A stretch of DNA of 64,000 bases from Confluentibacter citreus (GTDB lineage Bacteria > Bacteroidota > Bacteroidia > Flavobacteriales > Flavobacteriaceae). This document shows, one piece after another, positions 52,225 through 61,420 of the stretch; the stretch's first letter is position 1, and each line of letters opens with the position of its first letter. The stretch is from contig NZ_NIXN01000004.1 in NCBI RefSeq assembly GCF_002807055.1, positions 214,710 through 278,709 on the forward strand, read 5' to 3'. The notes under the pieces were generated by a model. That model searched no databases, was not told where the DNA came from, and saw only the letters and a program-made list of their open reading frames with translations. The translations under genes and the position numbers were made by a program.

Positions 52225-52764
52225 ATGAGTCAAAAAGTTTTACTTAACGCAAAAGAGGTAAACATCATTCTTCACCGATTGGCTTGTCAACTTATTGAAA
52301 AACATAATGACTTCTCTGATACCGTTTTAATTGGTTTGCAGCCAAGAGGGATTTTTTTAGCAAATAGAATCGCCAAAATATTGCGCGAGGATTATAAAGT
52401 AAAAAATATCCAATTAGGTCATTTGGATATTACCTTTTATAGAGACGATTTTAGAAGAGGGGACAAACCTTTAGAAGCAAATAAAACAGAAATTAATTTT
52501 ATAGTAGAAGATAAAAACGTGGTTTTTATTGATGATGTTTTGTACACTGGCAGAAGCATTCGATCGGCACTTACAGCCATACAATCCTTCGGTAGGCCAA
52601 AAGAGATAGAACTGTTAACATTGATAGACAGACGCTTTAGCAGACATTTACCCATTCAACCCGATTATAGAGGCCGGCAAGTAGATGTTATAAATAACGA
52701 AAAAGTAAAAGTGCATTGGTTGGAAAATGAAAACGAAGATTCTGTGTACTTAATTGAAAAATAA
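52225..52764 (+). CDS. pyrR: PyrR-type phosphoribosyltransferase
   Basis: A 179-residue protein with the PRPP-binding motif VVFIDDVLYTGRSIRSA, IGLQPRG and RRFSRHLPIQPDYRGRQV, all PyrR features. PyrR has uracil phosphoribosyltransferase activity and, in Bacillus, binds pyr mRNA. It precedes pyrB by 10 bp, but the short leader shows no terminator/antiterminator, so any RNA regulation must act elsewhere or be absent. Confidence 0.93.
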   Translation: MSQKVLLNAKEVNIILHRLACQLIEKHNDFSDTVLIGLQPRGIFLANRIAKILREDYKVKNIQLGHLDITFYRDDFRRGDKPLEANKTEINFIVEDKNVVFIDDVLYTGRSIRSALTAIQSFGRPKEIELLTLIDRRFSRHLPIQPDYRGRQVDVINNEKVKVHWLENENEDSVYLIEK

Positions 52765-52774
52765 CTAATTACCA

Positions 52775-53704
52775 ATGAGCGAATTAAGTGTTAACCACTT
52801 ATTAGGAATTAAATATCTTAACAAAGAAGATATTCAACTTATTTTTGAAACCGCTGATCATTTTAAGGAAGTGATTAACAGACCCATTAAAAAAGTGCCT
52901 TCGCTTCGAGATATTACCATTGCAAACCTCTTCTTTGAAAACTCCACCAGAACCAAATTATCTTTTGAATTAGCCGAAAAACGATTATCTGCCGATGTCC
53001 TTAATTTTTCATCATCGCAGTCTTCAGTCAAAAAAGGGGAAACACTTATAGATACTGTAAATAATATTCTTTCCATGAAAGTGGATATGGTAGTGATGCG
53101 CCATCCCAATCCGGGAGCAGGCGTATTTTTATCAAAGCATGTGAAAGCAAGTATTATTAATGCAGGTGATGGCGCACATGAACACCCCACACAGGCTTTA
53201 TTGGATTCTTATTCCATAAGGGAAACGCTAGGCGACGTAAAAGGGAAAAAGGTGGTTATCGTAGGTGATATTTTGCATAGTAGAGTTGCTTTATCAAACA
53301 TATTTGCCTTGCAGCTTCAAGGAGCTCAAGTTATGGTTTGCGGTCCAAAAACATTGATACCGAAATACATTGATAAACTTGGAGTAAAGGTTGAAACGAA
53401 TTTAATTAAAGCATTGAATTGGTGTGATGTAGCAAATATGCTTCGTGTGCAGAATGAACGCATGGACATTAATTATTTTCCTTCTACAAGAGAATATACG
53501 CAACAATATGGAGTGAATAAAGAACTTTTGGATTCTTTGGATAAAGAGATTATTATCATGCACCCAGGCCCCATCAATAGAGGTGTGGAAATCACTAGTG
53601 ATGTTGCAGATTCAAAGCAATCCATCATTTTAAATCAGGTTCAAAATGGCGTAGCGATTAGGATGGCGGTTATTTATTTGTTAGCTTCGAAAATTAAACA
53701 GTAA
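52775..53704 (+). CDS. pyrB: Aspartate carbamoyltransferase catalytic chain
   Basis: A 309-residue enzyme for the committed step of pyrimidine synthesis (carbamoyl phosphate + aspartate). FFENSTRTKLSFELAEKRL binds carbamoyl phosphate; HPTQALLDSYSIRE, VGDILHSRVALSN and HPGPINRGVEI bind substrates. Length equals the E. coli subunit. No pyrI regulatory chain is next to it. The following small gene starts 3 bp after. Confidence 0.97.
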   Translation: MSELSVNHLLGIKYLNKEDIQLIFETADHFKEVINRPIKKVPSLRDITIANLFFENSTRTKLSFELAEKRLSADVLNFSSSQSSVKKGETLIDTVNNILSMKVDMVVMRHPNPGAGVFLSKHVKASIINAGDGAHEHPTQALLDSYSIRETLGDVKGKKVVIVGDILHSRVALSNIFALQLQGAQVMVCGPKTLIPKYIDKLGVKVETNLIKALNWCDVANMLRVQNERMDINYFPSTREYTQQYGVNKELLDSLDKEIIIMHPGPINRGVEITSDVADSKQSIILNQVQNGVAIRMAVIYLLASKIKQ

Positions 53705-53707
53705 ATT

Positions 53708-54040
53708 ATGATTATAGATCAAGACGGAAATATTTCGATAATTACTCAAGAAAAAGCAACTATTGTAGAGTTAGTAAAGAAAATCCAAAGCTTATATCCT
53801 AAATTTAAAAACGACAATATCATTGTAAGTCTCTCAACCCTCCATATATTAAATATTCAAGACATTCTTGAGTTTCTCGAATTATCTAACAACCACAGGG
53901 CAACAAAACATTCTTTTGTCATTGTTTCCGATAAATTTGATTTAGATAGTGTTCCAGAAGAATTAGTAGTGGTTCCAACTGTACAGGAAGCCTACGATAT
54001 TATTGAGATGGAAGAGATGGAACGTGATTTAGATTTTTAA
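53708..54040 (+). CDS. Small conserved protein between pyrB and rnz
   Basis: A 110-residue alpha/beta protein, acidic at the C-terminus (EEMERDLDF), with no Cys. The pattern of strands and helices (IISLSTLHILNIQDIL, KHSFVIVSDKF) recalls a STAS-like fold; this is weak. Relatives in flavobacteria are often labelled ribonuclease Z only because of the next gene. It follows pyrB by 3 bp and precedes rnz by 61 bp, so it is co-transcribed with both. Function unknown. Confidence 0.75.
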   Translation: MIIDQDGNISIITQEKATIVELVKKIQSLYPKFKNDNIIVSLSTLHILNIQDILEFLELSNNHRATKHSFVIVSDKFDLDSVPEELVVVPTVQEAYDIIEMEEMERDLDF

Positions 54041-54101
54041 TGTTTACTTGTTGGATGGTCAACTAAACGACAAACAACTAAACAACAAACCAAAATAATT
54101 A

Positions 54102-55007
54102 ATGAAGTTAACTATTTTAGGCTGCTATAGTGCCACCCCAAGAGCTCTTACAAATACAACTTCCCAGGTATTGGAAATAAACAACCATATGTTTTTGATA
54201 GACTGTGGAGAAGGCACGCAAATTCATTTAAGAAAGCATAAAATAAAATTCAATCGCATTAAGCATGTCTTTATTTCCCATTTGCATGGTGATCATTTTT
54301 TTGGATTGGTTGGCTTGATTTCCACATTCAGATTACTTACAAGGGAAGCAGATCTTCATATTTATGGTCCTGAAGGTATTAAGGAAATAGTAACACTTCA
54401 AATGAAATTGGCTGATTCTTGGACGGACTATAATCTGATTTTCCATGAGCTAAAATCGCATGATTCAGAATTGATTTTTGAAGATGAAAGCGTAGAAGTG
54501 TATACCATTCCTTTAAATCATCGCATATATACCAATGGTTTTCTTTTTAAGGAAAAAGAAGGCGAGCGAAAATTGGATATCGATGCTGTTGAAGATGCCC
54601 ATATCAATTTAGCTTATTTCAGAAAATTGAAGCAAGGTTTTGATGTGATAAATGAAGATGGAGCCCTTATAAAAAATAAAACCGTAACCACTCCCGGCGC
54701 TAAACCAAAAAGTTATGCCTTTTGTAGCGACACCATGTATAAAGAAGATATTGTACCAATAATTAATAATGTTGATGTGCTGTATCACGAATCTACCTTT
54801 TTAGAAAAGCATGCTAATTTAGGACCCAAAACAAAGCATTCCACTGCAAAAGAAGCCGCTAGAATAGCTAAAAAAGCCAATGCGGGTGTTTTGTTGTTGG
54901 GGCATTATTCAACGCGTTATGATGGGTTAAATGCTTTTAAAGAAGAAGCAATGGAGGTATTTGATAATGTTGAATTATGCGAAGACGGAAAAGTATTTGA
55001 GTTTTAG
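54102..55007 (+). CDS. rnz: Ribonuclease Z
   Basis: A 301-residue metallo-beta-lactamase fold nuclease that cuts tRNA precursors at the 3' side. ISHLHGDHFFGL is the zinc motif, DCGEGTQIHLRK and CSDT the further ligands, and HESTF with HSTAKEAA and LLGHYSTRY complete the site. Length is right for the short form. CCA is not encoded in the tRNA seen here, so this enzyme would expose the end for CCA addition. It overlaps the convergent gene by 4 bp. Confidence 0.96.
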   Translation: MKLTILGCYSATPRALTNTTSQVLEINNHMFLIDCGEGTQIHLRKHKIKFNRIKHVFISHLHGDHFFGLVGLISTFRLLTREADLHIYGPEGIKEIVTLQMKLADSWTDYNLIFHELKSHDSELIFEDESVEVYTIPLNHRIYTNGFLFKEKEGERKLDIDAVEDAHINLAYFRKLKQGFDVINEDGALIKNKTVTTPGAKPKSYAFCSDTMYKEDIVPIINNVDVLYHESTFLEKHANLGPKTKHSTAKEAARIAKKANAGVLLLGHYSTRYDGLNAFKEEAMEVFDNVELCEDGKVFEF

Positions 55008-55417
55008 TTGAGTTCCTTAATATTTAATATCCAATCTACTGCTTCCTCTATAGAAATACATCTTTTAAGACTTTTTTTTGTGAACCGCTTTTCAATAGTA
55101 GCATTCATATATGACAAGTCACTATAAACAACATATGCACTTGCTGCAATCATGTTAAATTCTTGATCAATTTTATTGTAAACGTGCGGATCTAAAGAAT
55201 AAGGATTAATTCTGTTAGAAATAAATCCAATCTTTCTATCCTTTCCATAATAACCCACAAGTTCAATCATTAAACTTATAAGTTTATCATAATCAAGATG
55301 AATACCTTCATTAATTTCAGCTAAATAGAATTTTTCACAGAAATAAAAATCGCCATAGGGCATGGTGATTTTATGGGGTTTTAAAGTATTAAAATAGTTT
55401 GATTCTTCAAATTTCAT
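55004..55417 (-). CDS. Hypothetical STAS/SpoIIAA-like protein
   Basis: A 137-residue cytosolic protein without motifs I can name with certainty. Order of strands and helices (KITMPYGDFYFCEKFYLAEI, KIGFISNRINPYSLDP, AASAYVVYSDLSYMNATIEKRF) resembles the STAS-like proteins of Bacteroidota. It overlaps the rnz stop by 4 bp on the opposite strand, so transcripts of the two would be antisense at their ends. It could be a general signalling or anti-sigma-antagonist relative; that is speculation. Confidence 0.7.
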   Translation of the reverse strand: MKFEESNYFNTLKPHKITMPYGDFYFCEKFYLAEINEGIHLDYDKLISLMIELVGYYGKDRKIGFISNRINPYSLDPHVYNKIDQEFNMIAASAYVVYSDLSYMNATIEKRFTKKSLKRCISIEEAVDWILNIKELN

Positions 55418-55509
55418 GATTAAGTTTTAAGGCATGTTAAAATAGTGAGTTTTTTATAATCACAAAAATTTAAATTTTAGAATTTAATTTTTTTGTTATT
55501 TTGTGTACT

Positions 55510-56154
55510 ATGGAGAACGACTTGAGTAATTACCGAAAATCTTATGAGAAGCATGAATTGCTTGAAAGCAACGTGCCAGAAAATCCTATGGAATTGTTTA
55601 TAAAATGGTTTCATGAAGTGGATACTTTATTTGCGGGCGAAACCAATGCCATGACCATTTCTACATTGGGTCTAGATGGTTATCCGAAGAGTAGGGTAGT
55701 GCTGCTTAAAAAATACACTTATGAAGGCTTTATCTTTTACACCAATTATGACAGTGAAAAAGGAAAAGCCATTGCTGCAAACCCAAATGTTTGCTTGTCT
55801 TTTTTTTGGCAAAGTGCCGAACGCCAAATCATTATTAAAGGCAAAGCAGAAAAAATTGCAGAAAACTTAAGCGATGGTTATTTTGAATCCAGACCACGAG
55901 GTAGCCAATTAGGGGCTTTAGTGTCTAACCAAAGTCAAGTTGTGGAAAGCAAAGACGTGCTTGAGCAACAATTAAAAAAACTTGAAAAGGACTATGAAGG
56001 CAAGGAAATACCACGGCCAAAAAATTGGGGTGGATACATTATAAAACCTATTGAAATAGAGTTTTGGCAAGGCAGGCCCAACAGACTTCATGATAGAATT
56101 AGATACACACTTCAAGACGATTATAATTGGTTAATTAATCGACTATCTCCTTAA
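55510..56154 (+). CDS. pdxH: Pyridoxamine 5'-phosphate oxidase
   Basis: A 214-residue FMN enzyme that makes pyridoxal 5'-phosphate. SRVVLLKKYTYEGFIFYTNYDSEKG binds FMN, FWQSAERQIIIKG and SRPRGSQLGALVSNQS are diagnostic, and the end is FWQGRPNRLHDRIRY. A TTG three codons earlier (55501) opens the frame but ATG 55510 is the better start. The PLP-dependent enzyme near 3.8 kb depends on its product. It is a single gene; 56155-56321 holds AT-rich DNA only. Confidence 0.96.
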   Translation: MENDLSNYRKSYEKHELLESNVPENPMELFIKWFHEVDTLFAGETNAMTISTLGLDGYPKSRVVLLKKYTYEGFIFYTNYDSEKGKAIAANPNVCLSFFWQSAERQIIIKGKAEKIAENLSDGYFESRPRGSQLGALVSNQSQVVESKDVLEQQLKKLEKDYEGKEIPRPKNWGGYIIKPIEIEFWQGRPNRLHDRIRYTLQDDYNWLINRLSP

Positions 56155-56321
56155 AATAACGTCTAAATACATTTTTTTTATAGTTAAAATTGTATTTCAA
56201 CGATTAAATGCATTAAAAAACGATATAATGCTTGTTTTTAATCGATTTTAACATTTCGTTAACATTCGCTTCAAGGTTAGGGCACTAAATTTATAGTACC
56301 AAATCTAAATTTACTTAACCT

Positions 56322-56816
56322 ATGAAGTTATTAACTAAGCTGTCACTAGTGGCATTGTTAGCTGTGTTGACCTTCTCTTGTTCAACAGACAGCATTGATG
56401 ATAAGGCTGAATACCTAACAGCCAATCTTGTTGTTCCTACACCAACACCATTTGAATTAGAAATTCTAGAACTTATTAATAATCATAGATTGTCAGTAGG
56501 CTTAAACCCGCTACAAAATATGGATCTTATTAAGTCACAAACATTTAATCATAGTGATTATATGGCTGAGAATCAAAAAATGTCCCATGACTATTTTTTT
56601 GAAAGAAGTGCCTTTTTAAAACAAAACGCAGGGGCTACAAGAGTTTCTGAAAATGTAGCCTGGGGTTTTACATCAGCTCAATCGTTAGTAAGCGCTTGGT
56701 TAAAAAGTGAGAGTCACAAAACTAATATAGAAGGTGATTTTACCAACTTTGATATTTCGGCTGAAAAAGGATCCGATAACAAGTGGTATTATACCAATAT
56801 ATTCATAAAAAGATAA
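56322..56816 (+). CDS. CAP/SCP-domain lipoprotein
   Basis: A 164-residue lipoprotein: signal LVALLAVLTFSC followed by a CAP domain. LINNHRLSVGLNPLQ, then FNHSDYMAENQKMSHDYF, SENVAWGFTSAQSLVSAWLKSESHKTNI and YYTNIFIK are the CAP signatures, with His and Glu residues of the putative metal site present. Bacterial CAP proteins have no settled enzyme activity. Monocistronic, with a strong terminator after it. Confidence 0.9.
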   Translation: MKLLTKLSLVALLAVLTFSCSTDSIDDKAEYLTANLVVPTPTPFELEILELINNHRLSVGLNPLQNMDLIKSQTFNHSDYMAENQKMSHDYFFERSAFLKQNAGATRVSENVAWGFTSAQSLVSAWLKSESHKTNIEGDFTNFDISAEKGSDNKWYYTNIFIKR

Positions 56817-56907
56817 AATCTAAATACGCATCGTATCGATTTAAAAACATAACCTTTTTTATAGGTTATATAATAACTTAGTTGTTATTGAATTTAGCTT
56901 TAGGTAT

Positions 56908-56938
56908 AAAATCCTCTCAGTAATGGGAGGATTTTTTT
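56908..56938 (+). terminator. Terminator of the CAP lipoprotein gene
   Basis: AAAATCCTCTCAgtaaTGGGAGGATTTTTTT, stem of about 10 bp with seven T. Confidence 0.8.
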
Positions 56939-57162
56939 GTTTTACAGAGTTTCTTATATGAAATTTTGTTTTATGAAAAGTAAAATCGGAGGCCAGCAAA
57001 CCAGAAAATTAAATTTGTGTTAGCTAAAACTAGCATTTTTTTATACACTGTATTGCCATTTCGTTGTTTTTTTTTAATTTTTAGTCAGTCGTAAAATCTT
57101 GTTTATAAGCTTTAGTAAGGTCAGATGTTTTCTCAATTCCGCAAACTTCTTGAAATCCCGGA

Positions 57163-57354
57163 TTAATAAAGATTGTTATCAGAATTCCGCTTTTCTTTTT
57201 CAAAGGATTTTGTCAAAGTTTCCAATTCCGTGAATTTTTCAGATTCAGTCAAATTTTTGTTGTCATTAATTCTCTTTCTTAAAGAATCATACTTTTTCTT
57301 TAGAGATTCAAGATGGTTATTTTGTCCAAAAGAATGCAATTTTAATTCTTCCAT
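57163..57354 (-). CDS. Possible small charged protein (63 residues)
   Basis: A 63-codon frame rich in Lys, Glu and Asn (LESLKKKYDSLRKRINDN, FEKEKRNSDNN), predicted helical and perhaps coiled coil. No family is recognised. Immediately downstream, a different frame (about 57100-57190) also reads protein-like (GFQEVCGIEKTSDLTKAYKQ, then TTD), so the region 56940-57420 may hold a decayed gene rather than an intact one. The remainder of that gap has only short hairpins such as GCTAAAACTAGC. Confidence 0.4.
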   Translation of the reverse strand: MEELKLHSFGQNNHLESLKKKYDSLRKRINDNKNLTESEKFTELETLTKSFEKEKRNSDNNLY

Positions 57355-57428
57355 AATTTTCGATTTTGAGTTCTTTCCTCAATGAAATGGCAACTAGGGA
57401 TAAGATAACCCCATAATCAAATATAATC

Positions 57429-57466
57429 AAAAAACCCATTAGCAATTGGTTTTGCTAATAGGTTTT
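57429..57466 (-). terminator. Terminator of the OmpA/SprF operon
   Basis: On the minus strand AAAACCTATTAGCAAAACC pairs with the partner ending TTGCTAATGGGTTTT, followed by T-rich sequence; it lies 28 bp past the last gene of the operon. Confidence 0.75.
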
Positions 57467-57493
57467 AAACACTAATTATTATTGAATTTTGGC

Positions 57494-59410
57494 TTAGTTA
57501 ATTTGTAGAACGATAAACTGTGTGCGTCTGTTTAATTGATGCTCTTCTTCGGTACAAGGCACCGCTCCATCACAGTTATTGGTTAATTTGTGCTCGCCAT
57601 AACCTTTGTATTCGATGATTCTTGAGGCTTGAACACCTTTAGATATCAAATACTCATATGTTGATTTCGCGCGCTCTTGAGACAACCTGTCGTTATAGTG
57701 TTCTGGACCTCTTGAATCGGTATGCGATTCAATTTTGATGGACATTGTAGGATGCAGATTCATCATCATATCTACAATTTTATCCAATTCAATGGAACTA
57801 TCCTTGTTAATATCATATTTATCAAAATCAAAATAAATGGTGTTTAACTCGTTGATTGGAAGTCCTTTTTCTATAGGATTTAATGTAATATTTTTTGTAA
57901 TGCTAGTAATGCTATCCTCAATGCCTTTAGATGTTACAGGAATGGTGATGTCCATATAATTATCGTTATTAACTTTAAGGTAATAATTGGCATCTCTGTC
58001 TATATTAATATCATAACGGCCATTTTCATCAGTTGCTACTTGGGCAAGTTCATTGCTAGTGGCATCTAATAAACTAACAGTAGCATTTGCTATAGGGTTT
58101 CCATTAGATGAATCGGTTACAGTGCCTTCAACCTTAAGTTCTGGTAATTTATAATAGGCATAAATATCATCATCGCCAATACCACCATCCCTGTTTGATG
58201 CCATGTATCCGGTTAATCCGTCTTCATTCATAAAAAATGAAAAATCATCTTTATTGGAATTGACAGGGACACCTAAATTTAAAATGCTTACAATGGTGTT
58301 ATCTTTATCTGAAACAGTTCCGAAAATATCTAAAAGCCCGAGTCCTAAATGACCATCAGACGAAAAGAAAAGCACATCTTCACTATTAACAAAAGGAAAC
58401 ACTTCATTTTTATTAGTATTGACTGTATTTCCCAAGTTTTTTGGAGTTCCTAAAGAACCATCAGTATTTATATCTACATAATAAATATCCGTTCCGCCAA
58501 AACCACCTGGCATATCTGATGCAAAATATAATTTGCTTCCATCGGCATTTAAGGCTGGATGCCCAATAGAATAATCATCATTATTAATGCTAAGTTCTTC
58601 AATGTTTTCCCAAGCACCTTCAATGAGTATCGCTTTGTATATTTTTAAATTACTTAAGCCATTTTCATCTGTCTTTAATTCATTTCCAATGAAATTGGTT
58701 CTAGAAAAATACAGGGTTTGACCATCTTTTGAGATGGTTAATGGCCCATCGTGGTAATTGGAATTGATTTTTCCTTTAATTTTGGATTTATGGTGAATGA
58801 TGGTGTCACTATCTTTAGCAATTGCATAAACATCTAAAAAAGGTTGATTGTTCCAACCGTACACGTGTTTTGTTGAAACGCCTTCATCTGAAGACGATGC
58901 AAAATAAATAGTACCATCACGTTCATAAGCGCCAAAATCACTGTGTTTGGAATTAAACTTAACTTCAGAGAAGAAATACTGTTGCTTAGCATTAAACACC
59001 GCCGTTATAAAATCGGCGTCTTCAGATATTTTTTTGTCATTTAAAACACCGCCAGCATCTTTAAATTTTTTCATCCAAATTCTGGACTCATCATAATCTT
59101 TAATGCCTCGTAAAGCTTCACTGTATTTATAATAATATTCTATAGGAACATTTGGTTGTTCTACTACTTTTTTAAAATAAGTAACAGCAGTTTCTGGATT
59201 TCTTAAATAGGCATAGCAATCTGCTAATTGTCGTGTGTTATAAGCTGAATTATAATTTTTACTTATTAATTCTTCATAGACTTCAATAGCATTATAAAAT
59301 GAAAATTTGTTAAATAAATTATCCGCTTTCTTTTGCAAACCAGATTGGGCAAATGAGAACATGCTTATAAATAATACGATACAAATTGATATGTAATTTT
59401 TTAATTTCAT
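57494..59410 (-). CDS. OmpA-family outer-membrane protein with TPR and PD40 repeats (paralogue 2)
   Basis: A 638-residue exported protein (signal IVLFISMFSFAQ). It has TPR-like helices (about 25-130, NTRQLADCYAYLRNPE), PD40/WD40-like strands (about 150-420, PALNADGSKLYFASDMPGGFGGTDIYYVDI), a carboxypeptidase-regulatory-like module (about 425-510) and a C-terminal OmpA peptidoglycan-binding domain (IESHTDSRG, NDRLSQERA). Same length and order as its neighbour, so a tandem duplicate. In T9SS bacteria such proteins, like PorE/PG1058, tie machinery or adhesins to the cell wall. Confidence 0.92.
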   Translation of the reverse strand: MKLKNYISICIVLFISMFSFAQSGLQKKADNLFNKFSFYNAIEVYEELISKNYNSAYNTRQLADCYAYLRNPETAVTYFKKVVEQPNVPIEYYYKYSEALRGIKDYDESRIWMKKFKDAGGVLNDKKISEDADFITAVFNAKQQYFFSEVKFNSKHSDFGAYERDGTIYFASSSDEGVSTKHVYGWNNQPFLDVYAIAKDSDTIIHHKSKIKGKINSNYHDGPLTISKDGQTLYFSRTNFIGNELKTDENGLSNLKIYKAILIEGAWENIEELSINNDDYSIGHPALNADGSKLYFASDMPGGFGGTDIYYVDINTDGSLGTPKNLGNTVNTNKNEVFPFVNSEDVLFFSSDGHLGLGLLDIFGTVSDKDNTIVSILNLGVPVNSNKDDFSFFMNEDGLTGYMASNRDGGIGDDDIYAYYKLPELKVEGTVTDSSNGNPIANATVSLLDATSNELAQVATDENGRYDINIDRDANYYLKVNNDNYMDITIPVTSKGIEDSITSITKNITLNPIEKGLPINELNTIYFDFDKYDINKDSSIELDKIVDMMMNLHPTMSIKIESHTDSRGPEHYNDRLSQERAKSTYEYLISKGVQASRIIEYKGYGEHKLTNNCDGAVPCTEEEHQLNRRTQFIVLQIN

Positions 59411-59486
59411 GATTATTAATTAAAAAACAACTTGTTTTTACAAGACATTTTGTTTACATCATTTTCATACTGCTGACCGAAACAAC

Positions 59487-61403
59487 TTACTCCATTTTAA
59501 CAACAATAAAATCGGTACGTCTATTTAGTTGATGATCGGTTTCTTCACACGTTTCATCATCTTCACAGCCGTTGGTTAATCTTCGTTCCCCAAAACCTTG
59601 ATGTTCAGTGATTCTGGAAGCATCAATACCTTTAGATACTAAATATTCATAAGTTGAATTTGCTCTATCTATGGATAGTTTATCATTATATGATAGTTCA
59701 CCTCTTGAATCTGTATGGGATTCTATACGTATTACCATTTCGGGATAATCGTTTTTCATTAAATTAACAATTTTATCAAGTTCTAAAGCGGCATCCGGAC
59801 GAATGTTGTGCTTGTCGTAATCAAAATAGATGGTATTTAACTCAGCTAATATCACAACATTTTGGACAGGATTTAGAATTAAGTTAGCAGTAATTGTGGA
59901 CTCTATACTTTTAAGGTTTTTAGAGGTAAATACTCTATAATCATCGATGTATTTAGCTTGACTGGCGACAATTTTATAATCTTTATTTCTATCTATGTTA
60001 ATGGAATAGTCTCCATTTTCATCAGTCATCATATCTGCTATTTTATTTTCCTTGTCATCATAAAGTGTAATTATGGCATTAGGAATTGGTCTTGTATTTA
60101 TAGCATCTATAACTGTACCTTTTACATGTAGCAAAGGCACTCTGTAATAGCTGTAAATATCGTCATCACCTCTGCCTCCTGGTCTGTTGGAAGAAAAATA
60201 ACCTGTAAGACCATCAGCATTCATAGTAAATGAAAAATCGTCTTTATTTGAATTTATGGGCACCCCAAGATTTATAACATTTGTAATATCTCCATTTTCA
60301 TCGGCACTGGTGCCGAAAATATCCAATAAACCTAAGCCCACATGCCCATCAGAGGCAAAGAATAAGGTACCTTCATTATTTACAAAAGGTGTTCCTTCCG
60401 TAAATCTGGTATTGACAACATTACCTAAGTTTTTAGGTATCCCAAGGGTTCCATCAGGATTAATATCGACCACATAGATGTCTGATCCTCCATAGCCACC
60501 GGGCATATCAGAAGTAAAATATAATTTTTTGTTGTCCGGACTTAACGCAGGGTGTTGGGTTGAATATTCTTTATTGTTTATTGAAAGGTCTTCAATGTCA
60601 GTCCAAATACTATCCTTAAAGGTAGCTCTGTAAATTTTTACATTGCTTATACCTTTTTTATCGTATTCTTTACCTAAATCATTGGCATTGTTCCTTGAGA
60701 AATACATGTTTTTTCCATCATTCGTAATAGTAACAGGGCCATCATGGTAAATTGAATTAACATCTCCTTTAAGTTTGGACGTATGGTCAACTTGCTTTTT
60801 AGAGTCTTTACTAGTAACATAAACATCTAAAAAAGGTTGTTCGTTCCATCCATATAATCGCTTTATGGATACACCTTCATCTCTTGAAGATGTAAAATAT
60901 ATTTTTCCATCATGTTCAATAGCACCAAAATCACTAAACTTTGTATTGATATTTAATTTGTTTAAAAAATATTGCTGTTTAGCATTGAAAACATTTGAGA
61001 TAAAATCAATGTCCTTATCAAAATTATTTGAATTGGTAATACCTCCAGAATCTTTAAAGCGTTCTAGCCATATTCTAGATTCATCATATTCCTTATTCCC
61101 TCTTAAGGCCTGGGAATATTTATAATAATATTCTATTGGTACATTTTCTTGTTGAACTACTTGTTTGTAATATCGAGATGCCTGATTAGGATTTCTTAAA
61201 TAGGCATAGCAGTCAGCCAACCGCCTGGTAGCATAATCTTTATTGTAATTGTTTTCAATAAGCTCATGATACACTTCAGCAGCTTTTACAAAAGAAAATT
61301 TATTAAAAAGAGTGTCTGCTCTCTTTTGTTTTCCTTCTTGAGCAAATCCTGCCAAACTTAGTATTAAAGCAAAGTAAACTATGATGTAATTTTTTGATTT
61401 CAT
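59487..61403 (-). CDS. OmpA-family outer-membrane protein with TPR and PD40 repeats (paralogue 1)
   Basis: A 638-residue homologue of the next gene, with the same signal peptide, TPR, PD40, regulatory-like and OmpA modules; ALSPDNKKLYFTSDMPGGYGG and IESHTDSRGELSYNDKLS mark them. The Cys pair in NGCEDDETCEETDHQ near the end is shared with the paralogue (NNCDGAVPCTEEEHQ). It starts 17 bp after the sprF/porP-like gene and is clearly co-transcribed with it; a 76-bp gap with a CTTGTTTTTACAAG palindrome separates it from paralogue 2. Confidence 0.93.
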   Translation of the reverse strand: MKSKNYIIVYFALILSLAGFAQEGKQKRADTLFNKFSFVKAAEVYHELIENNYNKDYATRRLADCYAYLRNPNQASRYYKQVVQQENVPIEYYYKYSQALRGNKEYDESRIWLERFKDSGGITNSNNFDKDIDFISNVFNAKQQYFLNKLNINTKFSDFGAIEHDGKIYFTSSRDEGVSIKRLYGWNEQPFLDVYVTSKDSKKQVDHTSKLKGDVNSIYHDGPVTITNDGKNMYFSRNNANDLGKEYDKKGISNVKIYRATFKDSIWTDIEDLSINNKEYSTQHPALSPDNKKLYFTSDMPGGYGGSDIYVVDINPDGTLGIPKNLGNVVNTRFTEGTPFVNNEGTLFFASDGHVGLGLLDIFGTSADENGDITNVINLGVPINSNKDDFSFTMNADGLTGYFSSNRPGGRGDDDIYSYYRVPLLHVKGTVIDAINTRPIPNAIITLYDDKENKIADMMTDENGDYSINIDRNKDYKIVASQAKYIDDYRVFTSKNLKSIESTITANLILNPVQNVVILAELNTIYFDYDKHNIRPDAALELDKIVNLMKNDYPEMVIRIESHTDSRGELSYNDKLSIDRANSTYEYLVSKGIDASRITEHQGFGERRLTNGCEDDETCEETDHQLNRRTDFIVVKME

Positions 61404-61420
61404 GGTTAGGTCTTTTTGTT

